NCBI RefSeq assembly: GCF_016901135.1
Contig: NZ_JAFEVL010000073.1
Coordinates: 332,305 to 396,304, forward strand
DNA length: 64,000 nucleotides
Direction of reading: 5' to 3'
Source: Martinezella lusitana
Lineage (GTDB): Bacteria; Pseudomonadota; Alphaproteobacteria; Rhizobiales; Rhizobiaceae
The translations under genes were made by a program, and so were the position numbers. Under the pieces are notes generated by a model. It searched no databases. It saw only the letters and a list, made by a program, of their open reading frames with translations, and was not told where the DNA came from. Below are positions 53,401 through 61,697 of the stretch, piece by piece (the first letter of the stretch is position 1; every line of letters starts with the position of its first letter).

Positions 53401-54252
53401 GTCGACGACGACCATCTTGGCGGCGCGGCGCGTCGTGCCGCCCGACTTGATGGCGCCGGCAGCGCGGTCGCCGATCTTCAGGAAGCTCATCAGGCCGGAG
53501 GAACGGCCGCCGCCGGACAGCTTTTCGCCTTCGCCGCGCAGCAGCGAGAAATTCGAGCCGGTGCCGGAGCCGTACTTGAAGAGGCGGGCTTCACGAACCC
53601 AGAGGTCCATGATGCCGCCTTCGTTGACGAGGTCGTCCTCGACCGACTGAATGAAGCAGGCATGCGGCTGCGGATGCTCATAGGCCGACTTGGACTTGGT
53701 GATCTTGCCGGTGAAGGGGTCGACATAGAAGTGGCCCTGGCCGGGGCCGTCGATGCCGTAGGCCCAGTGCATGCCGGTGTTGAACCACTGCGGAGAGTTC
53801 GGCGCGACGCGCTGGGTGGCAAGCATATAAGCGAGCTCGTCCTGGAAAGCGGAGGCGTCTTCCTCGGACGAGAAATAGCCGCCCTTCCAACCCCAGTAGG
53901 TCCAGGTGCCGGCCAGACGGTCGAAAACCTCACGCGCATCGGTTTCGGAGCCGGTCTGTTGCTCTTTGGGCAAATCCTTCAGGGCAGCATCATCGGGAAC
54001 GGAACGCCACAGGAACGAAGGAACGTCGTTTTCCTCGACCTTCTTAAGCTTGGCGGGCACGCCGGCCTTGCGGAAATACTTCTGCGCCAGAATGTCGGCG
54101 GCAACCTGCGAGAACTGCGCGGGCACATCGATATTCTCAAGGCGGAACACGATCGAACCGTCGGGGTTCTTGATCTCGCTGGTCGCCTTGCGGAATTCGA
54201 TATCCGCGTAGGGTGACTGACCGGCCTTCGTAAAGCGACGTTCGATGCGCAT
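50458..54252 (-). CDS. nrdJ: adenosylcobalamin-dependent ribonucleotide reductase
   Basis: NrdJ is the class II reductase that supplies deoxynucleotides using vitamin B12, independent of oxygen. The 1264-residue protein has NrdJ landmarks: SPQWFNTGMHWAYGIDGPGQG split near residue 155, GSGTGSNFS, the SNPCSEYMFLDDTACNLASLNL active-site region and PTGTIGLVMDCDTTGIEP. The Cys-rich C-terminus (CTECQNF, CEKCDTC) is a zinc-ribbon/redox tail. The ATG at 54252 gives MRIERRFTKAGQSPY; an upstream ATG at 54267 is not conserved. NrdR-like boxes lie upstream. Confidence 0.96.
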   Translation of the reverse strand: MRIERRFTKAGQSPYADIEFRKATSEIKNPDGSIVFRLENIDVPAQFSQVAADILAQKYFRKAGVPAKLKKVEENDVPSFLWRSVPDDAALKDLPKEQQTGSETDAREVFDRLAGTWTYWGWKGGYFSSEEDASAFQDELAYMLATQRVAPNSPQWFNTGMHWAYGIDGPGQGHFYVDPFTGKITKSKSAYEHPQPHACFIQSVEDDLVNEGGIMDLWVREARLFKYGSGTGSNFSLLRGEGEKLSGGGRSSGLMSFLKIGDRAAGAIKSGGTTRRAAKMVVVDIDHPDIEEYINWKVKEEQKVAALVTGSKIVAKHLKAIMKATVNCEGDNDNCFDPAKNPALKREIRAAKKDQVPENYVQRVIQFARQGYKDLEFKTYDTDWDSEAYLTVSGQNSNNSVSIKDDFLRAVENDGDWNLTARKDGKVIKTLKARDLWESISYAAWASADPGLHFNTTMNDWHTSPAAGPIRASNPCSEYMFLDDTACNLASLNLMTFKDAATKRINIADYEHAVRLWTVVLEVSVMMAQFPSRRIAELSYEYRTLGLGYANIGGLLMSSGIPYDSGEARAIAGSLTAIMTGVAYATSAEMASELGTFPMFKPNRENMLRVIRNHRRAAYGETSGYEGLSVNPVALIHSENPDKDLVAHAKAAWDKALELGEKHGYRNAQATVIAPTGTIGLVMDCDTTGIEPDFALVKFKKLAGGGYFKIINRAVPEALRSLGYSESQLAEIEAYAVGHGNLNQAPAVNPSTLKAKGFTDEKIDAVNAALKSAFDIKFVFNQWTLGADFLKGVLKVSDEQMADISFSLLDHLGFSKKDIEAANIHVCGAMTLEGAPFLKNEHLAVFDCANPCGKIGKRYLSVESHIRMMAAAQPFISGAISKTINMANEATVEDCKNAYMLSWKLGLKANALYRDGSKLSQPLNSSLIEDDSDEDAMEEFLQAPAAAQAVTITEKIVERVIEKVIRTQEKLPGRRKGYTQKAKIGGHTIFLRTGEYDDGRLGEIFLDMNKEGSALRAFINNFAISVSLGLQYGVPLEEYVDAFTFTKFEPAGIVTGNDAIKNATSILDYVFRELAISYLGRHDLAHVDTSDFNNTALGRGVSEGKADVFSKGLTRGYKPTLVPTSGERPAAEVKGAATAAPARAASLATVTAFAGNTVRKLEPATAISTSEVVAFKRDYEERAKELAEEIAEEVVSEVAESTGLFTDKAASEAAAAKKLESERRARSIMQGYTGNMCTECQNFTMVRNGTCEKCDTCGSTSGCS

Positions 54253-54384
54253 GGTCCCAATCCTCATTCGTTGGCGCGCCTGTGGGGAGAACAGGGCGCA
54301 AAAATCCCAATCCGGCCTCGCGATTTCAACGCGCAGCCAGTCTTCAATCCGCTTTCAGACAGGAGGTGTCATCCGGAGATGGCC

Positions 54385-54431
54385 TTCCTGTATCTTGTGG
54401 TGATGGTGGCTGCAAACACTAAATATAGTAT
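54385..54431 (-). promoter_or_regulatory. NrdR-box pair upstream of nrdJ
   Basis: The 16-mer at 54416-54431, ACACTAAATATAGTAT, matches the NrdR consensus (ACACTATATATAGTGT) at 14 of 16 positions. A weaker match (9 of 16) starts 31 bp away at 54385, the spacing of three helical turns seen in NrdR-controlled promoters. The sites lie 130-180 bp upstream of the nrdJ start. Counting was done by eye. Confidence 0.6.
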
Positions 54432-55020
54432 TAACAGCTTATTGCCGCCAGTCCCCGCATACGTTTTTTTGGCAGCATCGATATCGGCACAAAAACCCTC
54501 ACGGCGGCCACCGGTCATGGTGCATCGCCCTGAATCCAAATCCGATTTCGAGTTGAGGACCAGCCCTCGTCATTCCATCCGGTCCAGTCGCCGCCGCAAC
54601 GTCGTCCATTAACTTTGAAAGACCCGTTTTCGTCAAGGGGTGGTTTGAGAAGGATTGTTAACCACAATATCTTGTGGGCTTGTCTGTGGAAACTGGGGAA
54701 ATGTCAGGAGATCAAAGGATTCAACAGCTTGTGGGCGGACGCTCGCCCATCGCTCGATCGGGGATGCGGTAAAATCCATCGCTGCGGGGGTCAAACGCGA
54801 CAATATTGTGACCGTGACCCTGAAACCATTGGCGGCGAGGCAAAAGCATGCCGTGGTGTCTTATGATTCGCTGGGAAAGCCTTGAATCTCACATGTTCTC
54901 ATCGTTTAGCATCCGCTAAATATAGTGGACGCCGCAGCGCCCACCTCTATTTCGATAGTCCGAGTCCCGCTTTGGTACAGCGGACAGAATCATTGCTGAT
55001 TCGCGCGGCTTGCGCGGAAT
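54432..55020. other. long intergenic region between gpt and nrdJ
   Basis: Together with the nrdJ leader this leaves 768 bp (54253-55020) without a supported gene. Another NrdR-like palindrome, CCGCTAAATATAGTGG (54913-54928, 12 of 16), lies far upstream. TTAACCACA at 54658 resembles a DnaA box with one mismatch. I see no cobalamin riboswitch consensus and no conserved open frame. An RNA gene cannot be excluded. Confidence 0.45.
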
Positions 55021-55518
55021 TCAGCCGCGATGACCCTTGGCGATCGGCTCCTGATAGGTGAAGCCCATGTCCCAGGGGAAGTAGATCCAGGTGTCCTGGC
55101 TTACCTCGGTGATGAAGGTATCGATGGTCGGCACGCCCTTGGGCTTGGCATAGACGCAGGCGAAATGCGCCTTCGGCAGCATGGCGCGGACTTCGACGGC
55201 TGTCTTGCCGGTATCGGTCAGATCGTCGATGACGAGGACGGCTTCGCCGCCGTTGACCGCCAGTTCCGGCGCAATGCCCTTGAGAAGGTTCATCTCCCCC
55301 TGGCTTGTGTAGTCGTGATAGGACGCGACGCAGACGGTCTCTATCACGCGGATATTGAGTTCGCGCGAGATGATAGCGGCCGGTACCAGGCCGCCGCGGG
55401 TGATACAGACGATCGCCTTGAATTCGCGGTTGAGGCCGGCAAGCCGCCAGGCAAGCGCGCGGGCATCGCGATGGAACTGATCCCAGGATACGGGAAAGGC
55501 TTTATCGGGCAGGGACAT
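55021..55518 (-). CDS. gpt: xanthine-guanine phosphoribosyltransferase
   Basis: This purine-salvage enzyme converts guanine, xanthine and hypoxanthine with PRPP to nucleotides. It has 165 residues from ATG at 55518 (MSLPDKAFPVSWDQFHRDAR). The PRPP-binding loop is VLVIDDLTDTGKTA; ITRGGLVPAAIISREL and WIYFPWDMGF are typical. Longer in-frame starts add unconserved residues. Confidence 0.94.
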   Translation of the reverse strand: MSLPDKAFPVSWDQFHRDARALAWRLAGLNREFKAIVCITRGGLVPAAIISRELNIRVIETVCVASYHDYTSQGEMNLLKGIAPELAVNGGEAVLVIDDLTDTGKTAVEVRAMLPKAHFACVYAKPKGVPTIDTFITEVSQDTWIYFPWDMGFTYQEPIAKGHRG

Positions 55519-55837
55519 GGCAGCAGGCTCCGGGGCATGGAATAACGACGCGCCGGCGCTGCCGGCGACCCTGAGCAGACCCCCGCGGCGGGCGCGGACC
55601 ATAAACCAAATCCGGAACGCGATTCGCTTGATATCGACTTGAACAGGATCTCATCCGGAAAAGAGCGATATGCCTTTCGGGATCATGTTCCATGGACCGC
55701 GCGAACGGTTCCCTGACGGGAATTCTGTCATCGGTCGCTGCTTTCTGCTGGATTTGCGGTCAAAAGGCAATAGCTGCCATGCAGCGAACCGGTGCAGTTT
55801 CCAGTGGGGAACCGTCTGGTTTAAGCGGCAAAGCCGA
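55519..55837. other. intergenic region between gpt and universal stress gene
   Basis: This 319-bp stretch holds no supported gene. It should carry the gpt promoter on its left side. No operator, RNA or terminator was recognised. Confidence 0.45.
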
Positions 55838-56683
55838 TCAGCGGGCCAGAAGCGTCATCGCCGTCATGGATTGCAGCAATGTCCGCGTCGTGCCGCCGAA
55901 GATCATCTGCCAGAGCCAGGAATGCGTATAGGCGCCCATGACGAGCAGATCGATGCTGTTGTCGGCAAGGCGATTTTCGATGACTTGCGATGGCGTGGAC
56001 TTGCCGGTACAGGCCGCCGTTTCGAATCTGGCGCGAACGCCGTGGCGCGTCAGCGCCGCCGCGATCTGAACGCCGCTTTCCTTCGAGGGGTGTGTGTCTC
56101 TCTCGGATGTGCTGACCGAAAGAATTTCCACGGAATCGGCGGCTTTCAGGAAGGGCAGGGCATCGAAGGTGGCGCGCGCCGCCTCCTTGGAGCCATTCCA
56201 GGCAATCAGCACGCGACGCACGGGTTTCGGCGTACTCAGGATATAGGGGATCAACAGTACCGGGCGGCCGCTATCGAACAGGAAAGTTTCGACATCGACC
56301 TGGGTGTCGGAATATTTGGACGGATCCGGTTGCACGGCAACCAGCAGATCGGCGCTGCGGGCACTTTCGACCAAGGGCTCGGTGCCGTAGCCGACGGTGC
56401 TGGTAAAGCTGCGCCATTCATAGTCGAGGCCGGCACCCTCCATCTTCGTGCGAAACAGCCGCTCGATTTCGATAGCCTGACTATGGGCGACATCCTGAAG
56501 CGCCTGCACGGCGACGGGATCCGGGATTTCCATCGGCGCCACGAGCGGCACGGTCGAGATGATTTCCGCATGCAGGCCGACAATGTGGGCGCCATGCTCC
56601 TTTGCGAAGGCCGCCGCAAAATCGGTGGCGATGCGCGTGTTGTCGGGATTGTCGAGAACGGTCACTATGGTTTTATAGGACAT
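55838..56683 (-). CDS. universal stress protein (UspA family)
   Basis: The protein has 281 residues. It begins SYKTIVTVLDNPDNTRIA, the first strand of a Usp fold, and has a C-terminal Usp domain (VRRVLIAWNGSKEAARATFDAL, then LLVMGAYTHSWLWQMIFGGTTRTLL split), which carries the G-x2-G-x9-G-(S/T)-like ATP-binding tail. The double-domain length is typical of alphaproteobacteria. The start at 56683 follows GGGAGATCACGTC. Single gene. Confidence 0.88.
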   Translation of the reverse strand: MSYKTIVTVLDNPDNTRIATDFAAAFAKEHGAHIVGLHAEIISTVPLVAPMEIPDPVAVQALQDVAHSQAIEIERLFRTKMEGAGLDYEWRSFTSTVGYGTEPLVESARSADLLVAVQPDPSKYSDTQVDVETFLFDSGRPVLLIPYILSTPKPVRRVLIAWNGSKEAARATFDALPFLKAADSVEILSVSTSERDTHPSKESGVQIAAALTRHGVRARFETAACTGKSTPSQVIENRLADNSIDLLVMGAYTHSWLWQMIFGGTTRTLLQSMTAMTLLAR

Positions 56684-56798
56684 GACGTGATCTCCCATGC
56701 GGAGGGTTGGATCGCTTCATTATATCAGCATTCCGCATCGAAATAATGCGCTGAACCCGTTCATGGTTCCCTGATAAAATGCACGCCATCGTTGAACG

Positions 56799-57572
56799 TC
56801 ATGCCTGGGCGGACTGATTTTCCTTGGCTTTCGACTGTCGGATGGCCTCGATCATCGCGCGCACTTCCGCTGCGACACTTTCAACCAGTTCGGCAGAGCG
56901 GGCTCTGACGACAATTTCGGTCGAGAAGGATTGGCCGATATAGCGCGGATAGGAACCGATGCTGGTATCCGGATGGGCTTTCTGGATGATGCCGAGCGGC
57001 GTGCCGATCTCACCTTCACCGTAAGGGCAGGAAATCGTGGTGGAGAGCATGCGCACACCGGTCCGAAGCGTCGGCACGACATTGTCGAGCATCGCCTGGA
57101 AAACCTGCGGCACGCCGGCCATCACATAGACATTGCCGATATTGAAGCCGGGTGCGGTCGAGACCGGATTGGCGATGTGGTTCGATCCCACAGGCATGCG
57201 CGCCATGCGCTGGCGGGCCTCGGTGAATTCCATCTCGCGCTTGGCATACATCTCAGCCATCAGCCGCATGGCCTCGGCATCGTGCTCGCAGGGCACGCCG
57301 AACGCCTTGGCGATAGCATCGGCGGTAATATCGTCATGCGTCGGGCCGATGCCGCCTGAGGTGAAGACATAATCATACGTGCCGCGCAACGCATTCAGCG
57401 CCGATACGATGGCGTCTTCATCATCCGCGACGATACGAACCTCCTTCAGATCGATGCCGGCAAGCAGCAGGATATCGGCGAGATGGCCGATATTCCTGTC
57501 CTTCGTCCGGCCGGAGAGCAGCTCGTCGCCGATGGCCAGCATGGCGGCGGTGACAATGGTTTCGTTTGTCAT
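56799..57572 (-). CDS. CinA N-terminal/MoaB-type molybdopterin-binding-fold protein
   Basis: The protein has 257 residues. AAMLAIGDELLSGRTKDRN near the N-terminus and FTSGGIGPTHDDITADAIAKAF are the CinA/MoCF-BD signatures. Only the N-terminal CinA domain is present; the C-terminal nicotinamide deamidase domain is missing, as in many Rhizobiales paralogues. CinA N-domains hydrolyse ADP-ribose-like nucleotides in some species; the role here is not known. Confidence 0.88.
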   Translation of the reverse strand: MTNETIVTAAMLAIGDELLSGRTKDRNIGHLADILLLAGIDLKEVRIVADDEDAIVSALNALRGTYDYVFTSGGIGPTHDDITADAIAKAFGVPCEHDAEAMRLMAEMYAKREMEFTEARQRMARMPVGSNHIANPVSTAPGFNIGNVYVMAGVPQVFQAMLDNVVPTLRTGVRMLSTTISCPYGEGEIGTPLGIIQKAHPDTSIGSYPRYIGQSFSTEIVVRARSAELVESVAAEVRAMIEAIRQSKAKENQSAQA

Positions 57573-57812
57573 GAAAACATCCGTGAAATTGCGCAGCGGC
57601 GCGTTCGCAAAAGGTTCGAAATAGGTAGCGCCGTTTTTCGCGAATGCAAACTGTCGTTTTCACGGCCAGTGCTAGTCGCCTTGAGGCCGCGCAAGTGAAT
57701 TTTCGTCTATAGGGGATGAACAGTGCGTTCCGGGCATGGGGGCTGCGCCCCCGTCTCATCACTGATAAAACTTGCCTCGACACTCAATGCGTCCAACAAA
57801 CAGGAGACGTTC

Positions 57813-58412
57813 ATGGCTAAGGTTTTGGTTCTTTACTATTCCGCCTACGGTCACATCGAGACGATGGCCTATGCCGTTGCAGAGGGCGCAAAGTCCGCCG
57901 GTGCCGAAGTCACCGTCAAGCGCGTGCCCGAGCTGGTGCCGGAAGAGGTTGCAAAGGCCTCCTACTTCAAGGTCGACCAGGAAGCACCGATCGCAACGCC
58001 GGACGAGCTGGCCGAGTATGATGCGATCATCGTCGGCGCCGGCACGCGTTTCGGCACGGTTGCCTCGCAGATGCGCAATTTCTGGGATCAGACCGGCGGC
58101 CTCTGGTTCGGCGGCAAGCTCGTCGGCAAGGTCGGCTCGGCCTTCACCTCGTCCGCCACGCAGCACGGCGGCCAGGAATCGACCATCCTCGGCTTCATCC
58201 CGACCTTTCTCCATCAGGGTATGGTCGTTGTCGGCCTTCCCTATGCCTTCCAGGGCCAGATGGGCACCGAGGAAGTCAAGGGCGGCTCGCCCTACGGCGC
58301 TTCTACCATCACCAACGGCGACGGCTCGCGTCAGCCTTCCGAAATCGAGCTGGAAGCAGCAAAGTTCCAGGGCGCCCATGTCGCCAAGATCGCTGCCAAG
58401 CTTTTCGCTTAA
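57813..58412 (+). CDS. wrbA: NAD(P)H:quinone oxidoreductase WrbA
   Basis: This flavodoxin-like tetrameric quinone reductase guards against semiquinone stress. It has 199 residues from ATG at 57813, after AGGAGACGTTC. KVLVLYYSAYGHIETMA is the FMN phosphate loop; GTRFGTVASQMRNFWDQTGGLW and FTSSATQHGGQEST line the flavin site. A strong terminator follows. Confidence 0.96.
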   Translation: MAKVLVLYYSAYGHIETMAYAVAEGAKSAGAEVTVKRVPELVPEEVAKASYFKVDQEAPIATPDELAEYDAIIVGAGTRFGTVASQMRNFWDQTGGLWFGGKLVGKVGSAFTSSATQHGGQESTILGFIPTFLHQGMVVVGLPYAFQGQMGTEEVKGGSPYGASTITNGDGSRQPSEIELEAAKFQGAHVAKIAAKLFA

Positions 58413-58439
58413 TTCGAGTTTTGCATAACACCTAGAGAG

Positions 58440-58466
58440 AGGCGCGGCGAAAGCTGCGCCTTTTTC
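58440..58466 (+). terminator. Rho-independent terminator after wrbA
   Basis: AGGCGCGGC (58440-58448) pairs with GCTGCGCCT (58453-58461) across GAAA with one G-U pair, followed by TTTTC. It lies 28 bp after the wrbA stop. Confidence 0.85.
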
Positions 58467-58523
58467 GTTGCGGATGACGAGCGACCAAAGCGCGCCGTGC
58501 GTTATTGGGCCGGAGTTAGTGGC

Positions 58524-59162
58524 TCAGGCGTAAGGCGTGCCTGCCAGTGCGGCTTTCAGGCCGATAGTTCCCTTATCGACAATAGCGAGAAAGGCGGCTT
58601 TCGCTTCCTCTGTATCTCGCGTCTGCCGAAAGGTCCGGTGAGCCTGGAGGAAGGCTACGGTCCACGTCGCCAGGAGCAGGCTAGCCGCCAGACCGGCATC
58701 GGGATCGGTAGGTTCTCGCCCTGCGCATTCTGATAGCGCCACCGCGACGAGCTGCGCGAGCTCGTCGCGTATTGCCCGAGCCCGAGCCTTGAGGGTTTCG
58801 CTGCGCTCGATCGTTTCTATAAAGCCTTGGCTCCTGGCGGAGAACTCGACATAAGGTTTCTGTTCCGCAACCAGTCGATGCGCGAGCAGACGCAACGTCT
58901 CGATCGGAGCGACGCTGATATCGCGCTGTCGCAAGGCTTCGCGCAGGGTCTCCCGACCCTCTTCATCGCGATCGAAGAACATGTCTTCCTTGCGGGGGAA
59001 GTGATTGAACACGGTCATCCGCCCGACATCGGCAGCCGCCGCGATTTCGTCCACCGTCACATTCTCGAAGCCGCGCTCCAAGAAGAGGCGGTCGGCAACT
59101 AGCGAGATCGCTCGTCGCGTGGCGAGGCGCTTACGGGATCGACGGTCGAGCGGCATTGACAT
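58524..59162 (-). CDS. TetR family transcriptional regulator
   Basis: The protein has 212 residues from ATG at 59162; a GTG at 59171 and ATG at 59156 are alternatives. The N-terminal helix-turn-helix is clear (ISLVADRLFLERGFENVTVDEIAAAADVGRMTVFNHFP split). It is divergent from an oxidoreductase and a Tet-type pump. Two identical palindromes between the genes (59186-59198, 59234-59246) are probably its binding sites, giving repression of itself and the cassette. Confidence 0.9.
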   Translation of the reverse strand: MSMPLDRRSRKRLATRRAISLVADRLFLERGFENVTVDEIAAAADVGRMTVFNHFPRKEDMFFDRDEEGRETLREALRQRDISVAPIETLRLLAHRLVAEQKPYVEFSARSQGFIETIERSETLKARARAIRDELAQLVAVALSECAGREPTDPDAGLAASLLLATWTVAFLQAHRTFRQTRDTEEAKAAFLAIVDKGTIGLKAALAGTPYA

Positions 59163-59181
59163 GAAGCTCACGGTAGCAGGG

Positions 59182-59246
59182 TTTATGTACTGAGTACACT
59201 ATCATTGACATGTGACTCTTAACGACGTATTTATGTACTGAGTACA
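59182..59246. promoter_or_regulatory. duplicated palindromic operator
   Basis: The 17-mer TTTATGTACTGAGTACA occurs exactly at 59182-59198 and 59230-59246. Within it TGTACTGAGTACA is a perfect inverted repeat (6-bp arms, one central base). Centres are 48 bp apart, between the divergent TetR and oxidoreductase genes, so one site can serve each promoter. Confidence 0.8.
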
Positions 59247-59380
59247 TATTGGAACGCGGTATAGATACGCGGCTGTGCGAGCCGGGCTCCTGCCTGCCGT
59301 CCCACCGATTTTGGGCGGTGGGCGCGTCGTTCTGCCGGAGCGTATGGCGCTTGGATCGCAGAAAACCGAAGGAGACATTC

Positions 59381-60286
59381 ATGAAGGCAGTTCAGTTCAG
59401 CGAATATGGAGGCCGGGAGGTCGTGCATGTGGTCGAGACCGATGAGCCCCATGCCCGCCCCGGTCAGGTGCGGATTGCCGTCCGAGCCGCCGGGGTCAAT
59501 CCCTCGGACTGGAAACGCCGGGACGGGCAATATCGCGATTTCGAGGAGGTGACATTTCCCTCGGGTCTCGGTGTCGAGGGATCGGGCATCGTGGACGAGG
59601 TCGGCCCAGGTGTGTCCAACGTCGCGGTCGGAGATGCCGTCTTCGGCTTCGGCGAAAACACGATGGCCGAATATGCGGTCCTCACACACTGGGCGCACAA
59701 GCCGGATGATCTGTCGTTCGAAGTGGCCGGCGGCCTGCCTGTGATCGTCGACACGGCTACACGCGCTCTGGATGAAGTGGGCGTCAAATCCGGTGAGACG
59801 CTTCTGGTGAGCGGTGCCGCAGGTGGGATTGGTTCGGCAGCTATCCAGTTTGCACACCTGCGCGGGATTACCGTCATCGGCACTGCGAGCGCGCCAAAGC
59901 ATGATTATCTGCGCGGGCTCGGCGCCATCCCGACGACATACGGGCGGGGGCTGGCGGAACGCGTAGGAAAGCTGGCGCCCATGGGCATCGACGCAGCCCT
60001 CGATCTCGCCGGCTCTGGAATCATCCCGGAACTGATCGAAATTGTCGGCGATCCCTCGCGCGTTCTTTCCGTCGCCGACTTCTCGGCTGAAGAGTACGGC
60101 GCGAAGTTTTCTCACGGGCCTCCGAAAGACCCGGAGCGGATCTTTGCCGATGTTGCTCGGCTTTATTCCCTAGGCCTTTTCCGCTTGCGCGTGGAACAGA
60201 CTTTTCCGCTTGAGCAAACGGCAGCGGCACAGGACGTCAGCGCCAAGGGGCGCGTGACGGGCAAACTCATTATTTCCATGGATTGA
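59381..60286 (+). CDS. NADP-dependent oxidoreductase, quinone oxidoreductase family
   Basis: This is a zinc-independent medium-chain reductase of 301 residues. It starts MKAVQFSEYGGREVVHVVE and has the QOR signature region (RAAGVNPSDWKRRDGQY), the cofactor loop VSGAAGGIGSAAIQFAHLRG and the later NADP site. The ATG at 59381 has a GAAGGAGACATTC ribosome-binding site. It is followed 8 bp later by the MFS pump and probably detoxifies an electrophile or quinone that the TetR protein senses. Confidence 0.9.
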   Translation: MKAVQFSEYGGREVVHVVETDEPHARPGQVRIAVRAAGVNPSDWKRRDGQYRDFEEVTFPSGLGVEGSGIVDEVGPGVSNVAVGDAVFGFGENTMAEYAVLTHWAHKPDDLSFEVAGGLPVIVDTATRALDEVGVKSGETLLVSGAAGGIGSAAIQFAHLRGITVIGTASAPKHDYLRGLGAIPTTYGRGLAERVGKLAPMGIDAALDLAGSGIIPELIEIVGDPSRVLSVADFSAEEYGAKFSHGPPKDPERIFADVARLYSLGLFRLRVEQTFPLEQTAAAQDVSAKGRVTGKLIISMD

Positions 60287-60294
60287 AACCTATT

Positions 60295-61491
60295 ATGAAC
60301 AAACCCCTTATCGTTATCTTCGCCGCAATCTGTCTCGACGCAGTCGGCATAAGCCTCATCTTTCCTATTCTCCCGCGCCTTCTTGAGGATGTGACGCACA
60401 CCCACAATATCGCGCCCTATATCGGGATCATGACTGCGCTCTATGCCGTCATGCAGTTCATCTTCGCGCCTGTGCTCGGCGCTTTGAGCGACAACCTCGG
60501 CAGACGTCCTGTGCTGCTCATTTCGCTCGCGGGCGCGGCGATCAATTACGTCATCATGGCGTTCGCGCCGCAGCTTTGGATGCTGCTGCTTGGCCGTGCC
60601 ATTGCCGGCCTGACCAGCGCCAATATCTCCGTGGCAACGGCCTACATCACGGACATTTCGTCCGAGGACAGGCGAGCCCGTCGCTTCGGCCTGTTAAACG
60701 CGATGTTTGGCATCGGTTTCATCATCGGGCCGGTTCTCGGCGGATTGCTCGGCGATTATTGGCTGCGGCTCCCTTTCATCGCGGCCGCCGTTCTGAACGG
60801 ATGCAATCTGCTGCTGGCGCTGTTCATCCTGCCTGAATCTCGCAGCCCGTCCGGCCAGAAGATCGATCTGGCCGTGTTCAACCCGCTTCGGCCGCTGCGT
60901 TGGGTCTTCTCGATGAAGGGGCTTCTGCCCATCGTCCTCGTGTATTTCATCCTGAGCGCCACCGGCGAGTCCTACGGCACCTGCTGGGCATTGTGGGGCT
61001 TCGACACGTTCCAGTGGAATGGCCTCTGGATCGGTCTTTCGCTGGGCATGTTCGGTATCTGCCAAACGCTGGTGCAGGCATTCTTGCCTGGCCCTGCGAC
61101 CAAGCTGCTCGGCGAACGCTGGGCCGTTGTCGTCGGGATCGCCTTCGCCTGCATCGCTCTTGTCGCCATGGCTTTTGCCAACCAAGGCTGGATGGTGTTC
61201 GCCATCATGCCGATCTTCGCTCTCGCCGGCATCGGCACACCGGCGTTTCAAGCGCTGGCGACCCGGCAGGTTGATCCGGCGCGCCAAGGCCAGCTCCAGG
61301 GCGTGCTGACATCGGCCATAAGTTTGGCCTCCATTATCAGCCCGCTCGTATTCTCGACATTCTACTTTGTCGTCCAGAAGGCGTGGCCCGGAGCCATCTG
61401 GCTCTCGGTGGTCGTCATCTATGGAATCGCGGTCCCGCTGGTTTTGCTCGGCACACGGACTGCCGGCTCTACGCAGCCCGCGAGCGTGTAA
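60295..61491 (+). CDS. Tet(A)-type MFS efflux transporter
   Basis: The protein has 398 residues and 12 predicted transmembrane segments. DAVGISLIFPILPRLLEDV matches the TCR/Tet N-terminus, followed by the cytoplasmic loop motif GALSDNLGRRPVLL and RAIAGLTSANISVATAYI. The close match to TetA-family pumps does not by itself mean tetracycline export; these genes are common in soil bacteria. A TTG at 60283 overlapping the previous stop is an alternative start. Confidence 0.9.
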   Translation: MNKPLIVIFAAICLDAVGISLIFPILPRLLEDVTHTHNIAPYIGIMTALYAVMQFIFAPVLGALSDNLGRRPVLLISLAGAAINYVIMAFAPQLWMLLLGRAIAGLTSANISVATAYITDISSEDRRARRFGLLNAMFGIGFIIGPVLGGLLGDYWLRLPFIAAAVLNGCNLLLALFILPESRSPSGQKIDLAVFNPLRPLRWVFSMKGLLPIVLVYFILSATGESYGTCWALWGFDTFQWNGLWIGLSLGMFGICQTLVQAFLPGPATKLLGERWAVVVGIAFACIALVAMAFANQGWMVFAIMPIFALAGIGTPAFQALATRQVDPARQGQLQGVLTSAISLASIISPLVFSTFYFVVQKAWPGAIWLSVVVIYGIAVPLVLLGTRTAGSTQPASV

Positions 61492-61530
61492 CGTCAACAA
61501 CAATCTGATCTAGCGAGAGAAATCTTTGAA

Positions 61531-61616
61531 TGGTGCGGACGACGGGGGTCGAACCCGTACAGCCAAAGGCCGAGGGATTTTAAGTCCCTTGCGTCTACCA
61601 GTTTCGCCACGTCCGC
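61531..61616 (-). tRNA. tRNA-Leu (anticodon UAA)
   Basis: Read on the minus strand the 86 nt begin GCGGACGTGGCGAAACTGG and end CGTCCGCACCA with an encoded CCA. The anticodon arm AGGGA-CTTAAAA-TCCCT gives TAA at positions 34-36, a leucine anticodon. The T arm ACGGG-TTCGACC-CCCGT is intact and there is a long variable arm as required for tRNA-Leu. An integrase gene starts the mobile region on its 5' side. Confidence 0.96.
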
Positions 61617-61697
61617 GTGCTTTGTATTTCAAATACTTACGCCATTTAGTCAAGTGGATGTTTTGCAGTAAATCCGTAGCGTTTTGCAAAACCTGTT

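Noticed and set aside
50995..54216. Several long plus-strand frames opposite nrdJ
   Set aside because: No family signature and full overlap with nrdJ, which is conserved end to end.
54253..54432. Cobalamin riboswitch in the nrdJ leader
   Set aside because: No B12-box consensus or the associated stem pattern could be found; NrdR boxes explain the leader better.
54650..54700. Possible replication origin from DnaA-like boxes upstream of nrdJ
   Set aside because: Only one 8/9 match (TTAACCACA at 54658) is convincing, and no oriC neighbour genes are present.
60295..61491. Calling the MFS pump a tetracycline resistance determinant
   Set aside because: The family match is good but chromosomal TetA-like pumps in soil bacteria often have other substrates; the linked reductase suggests a different inducer.
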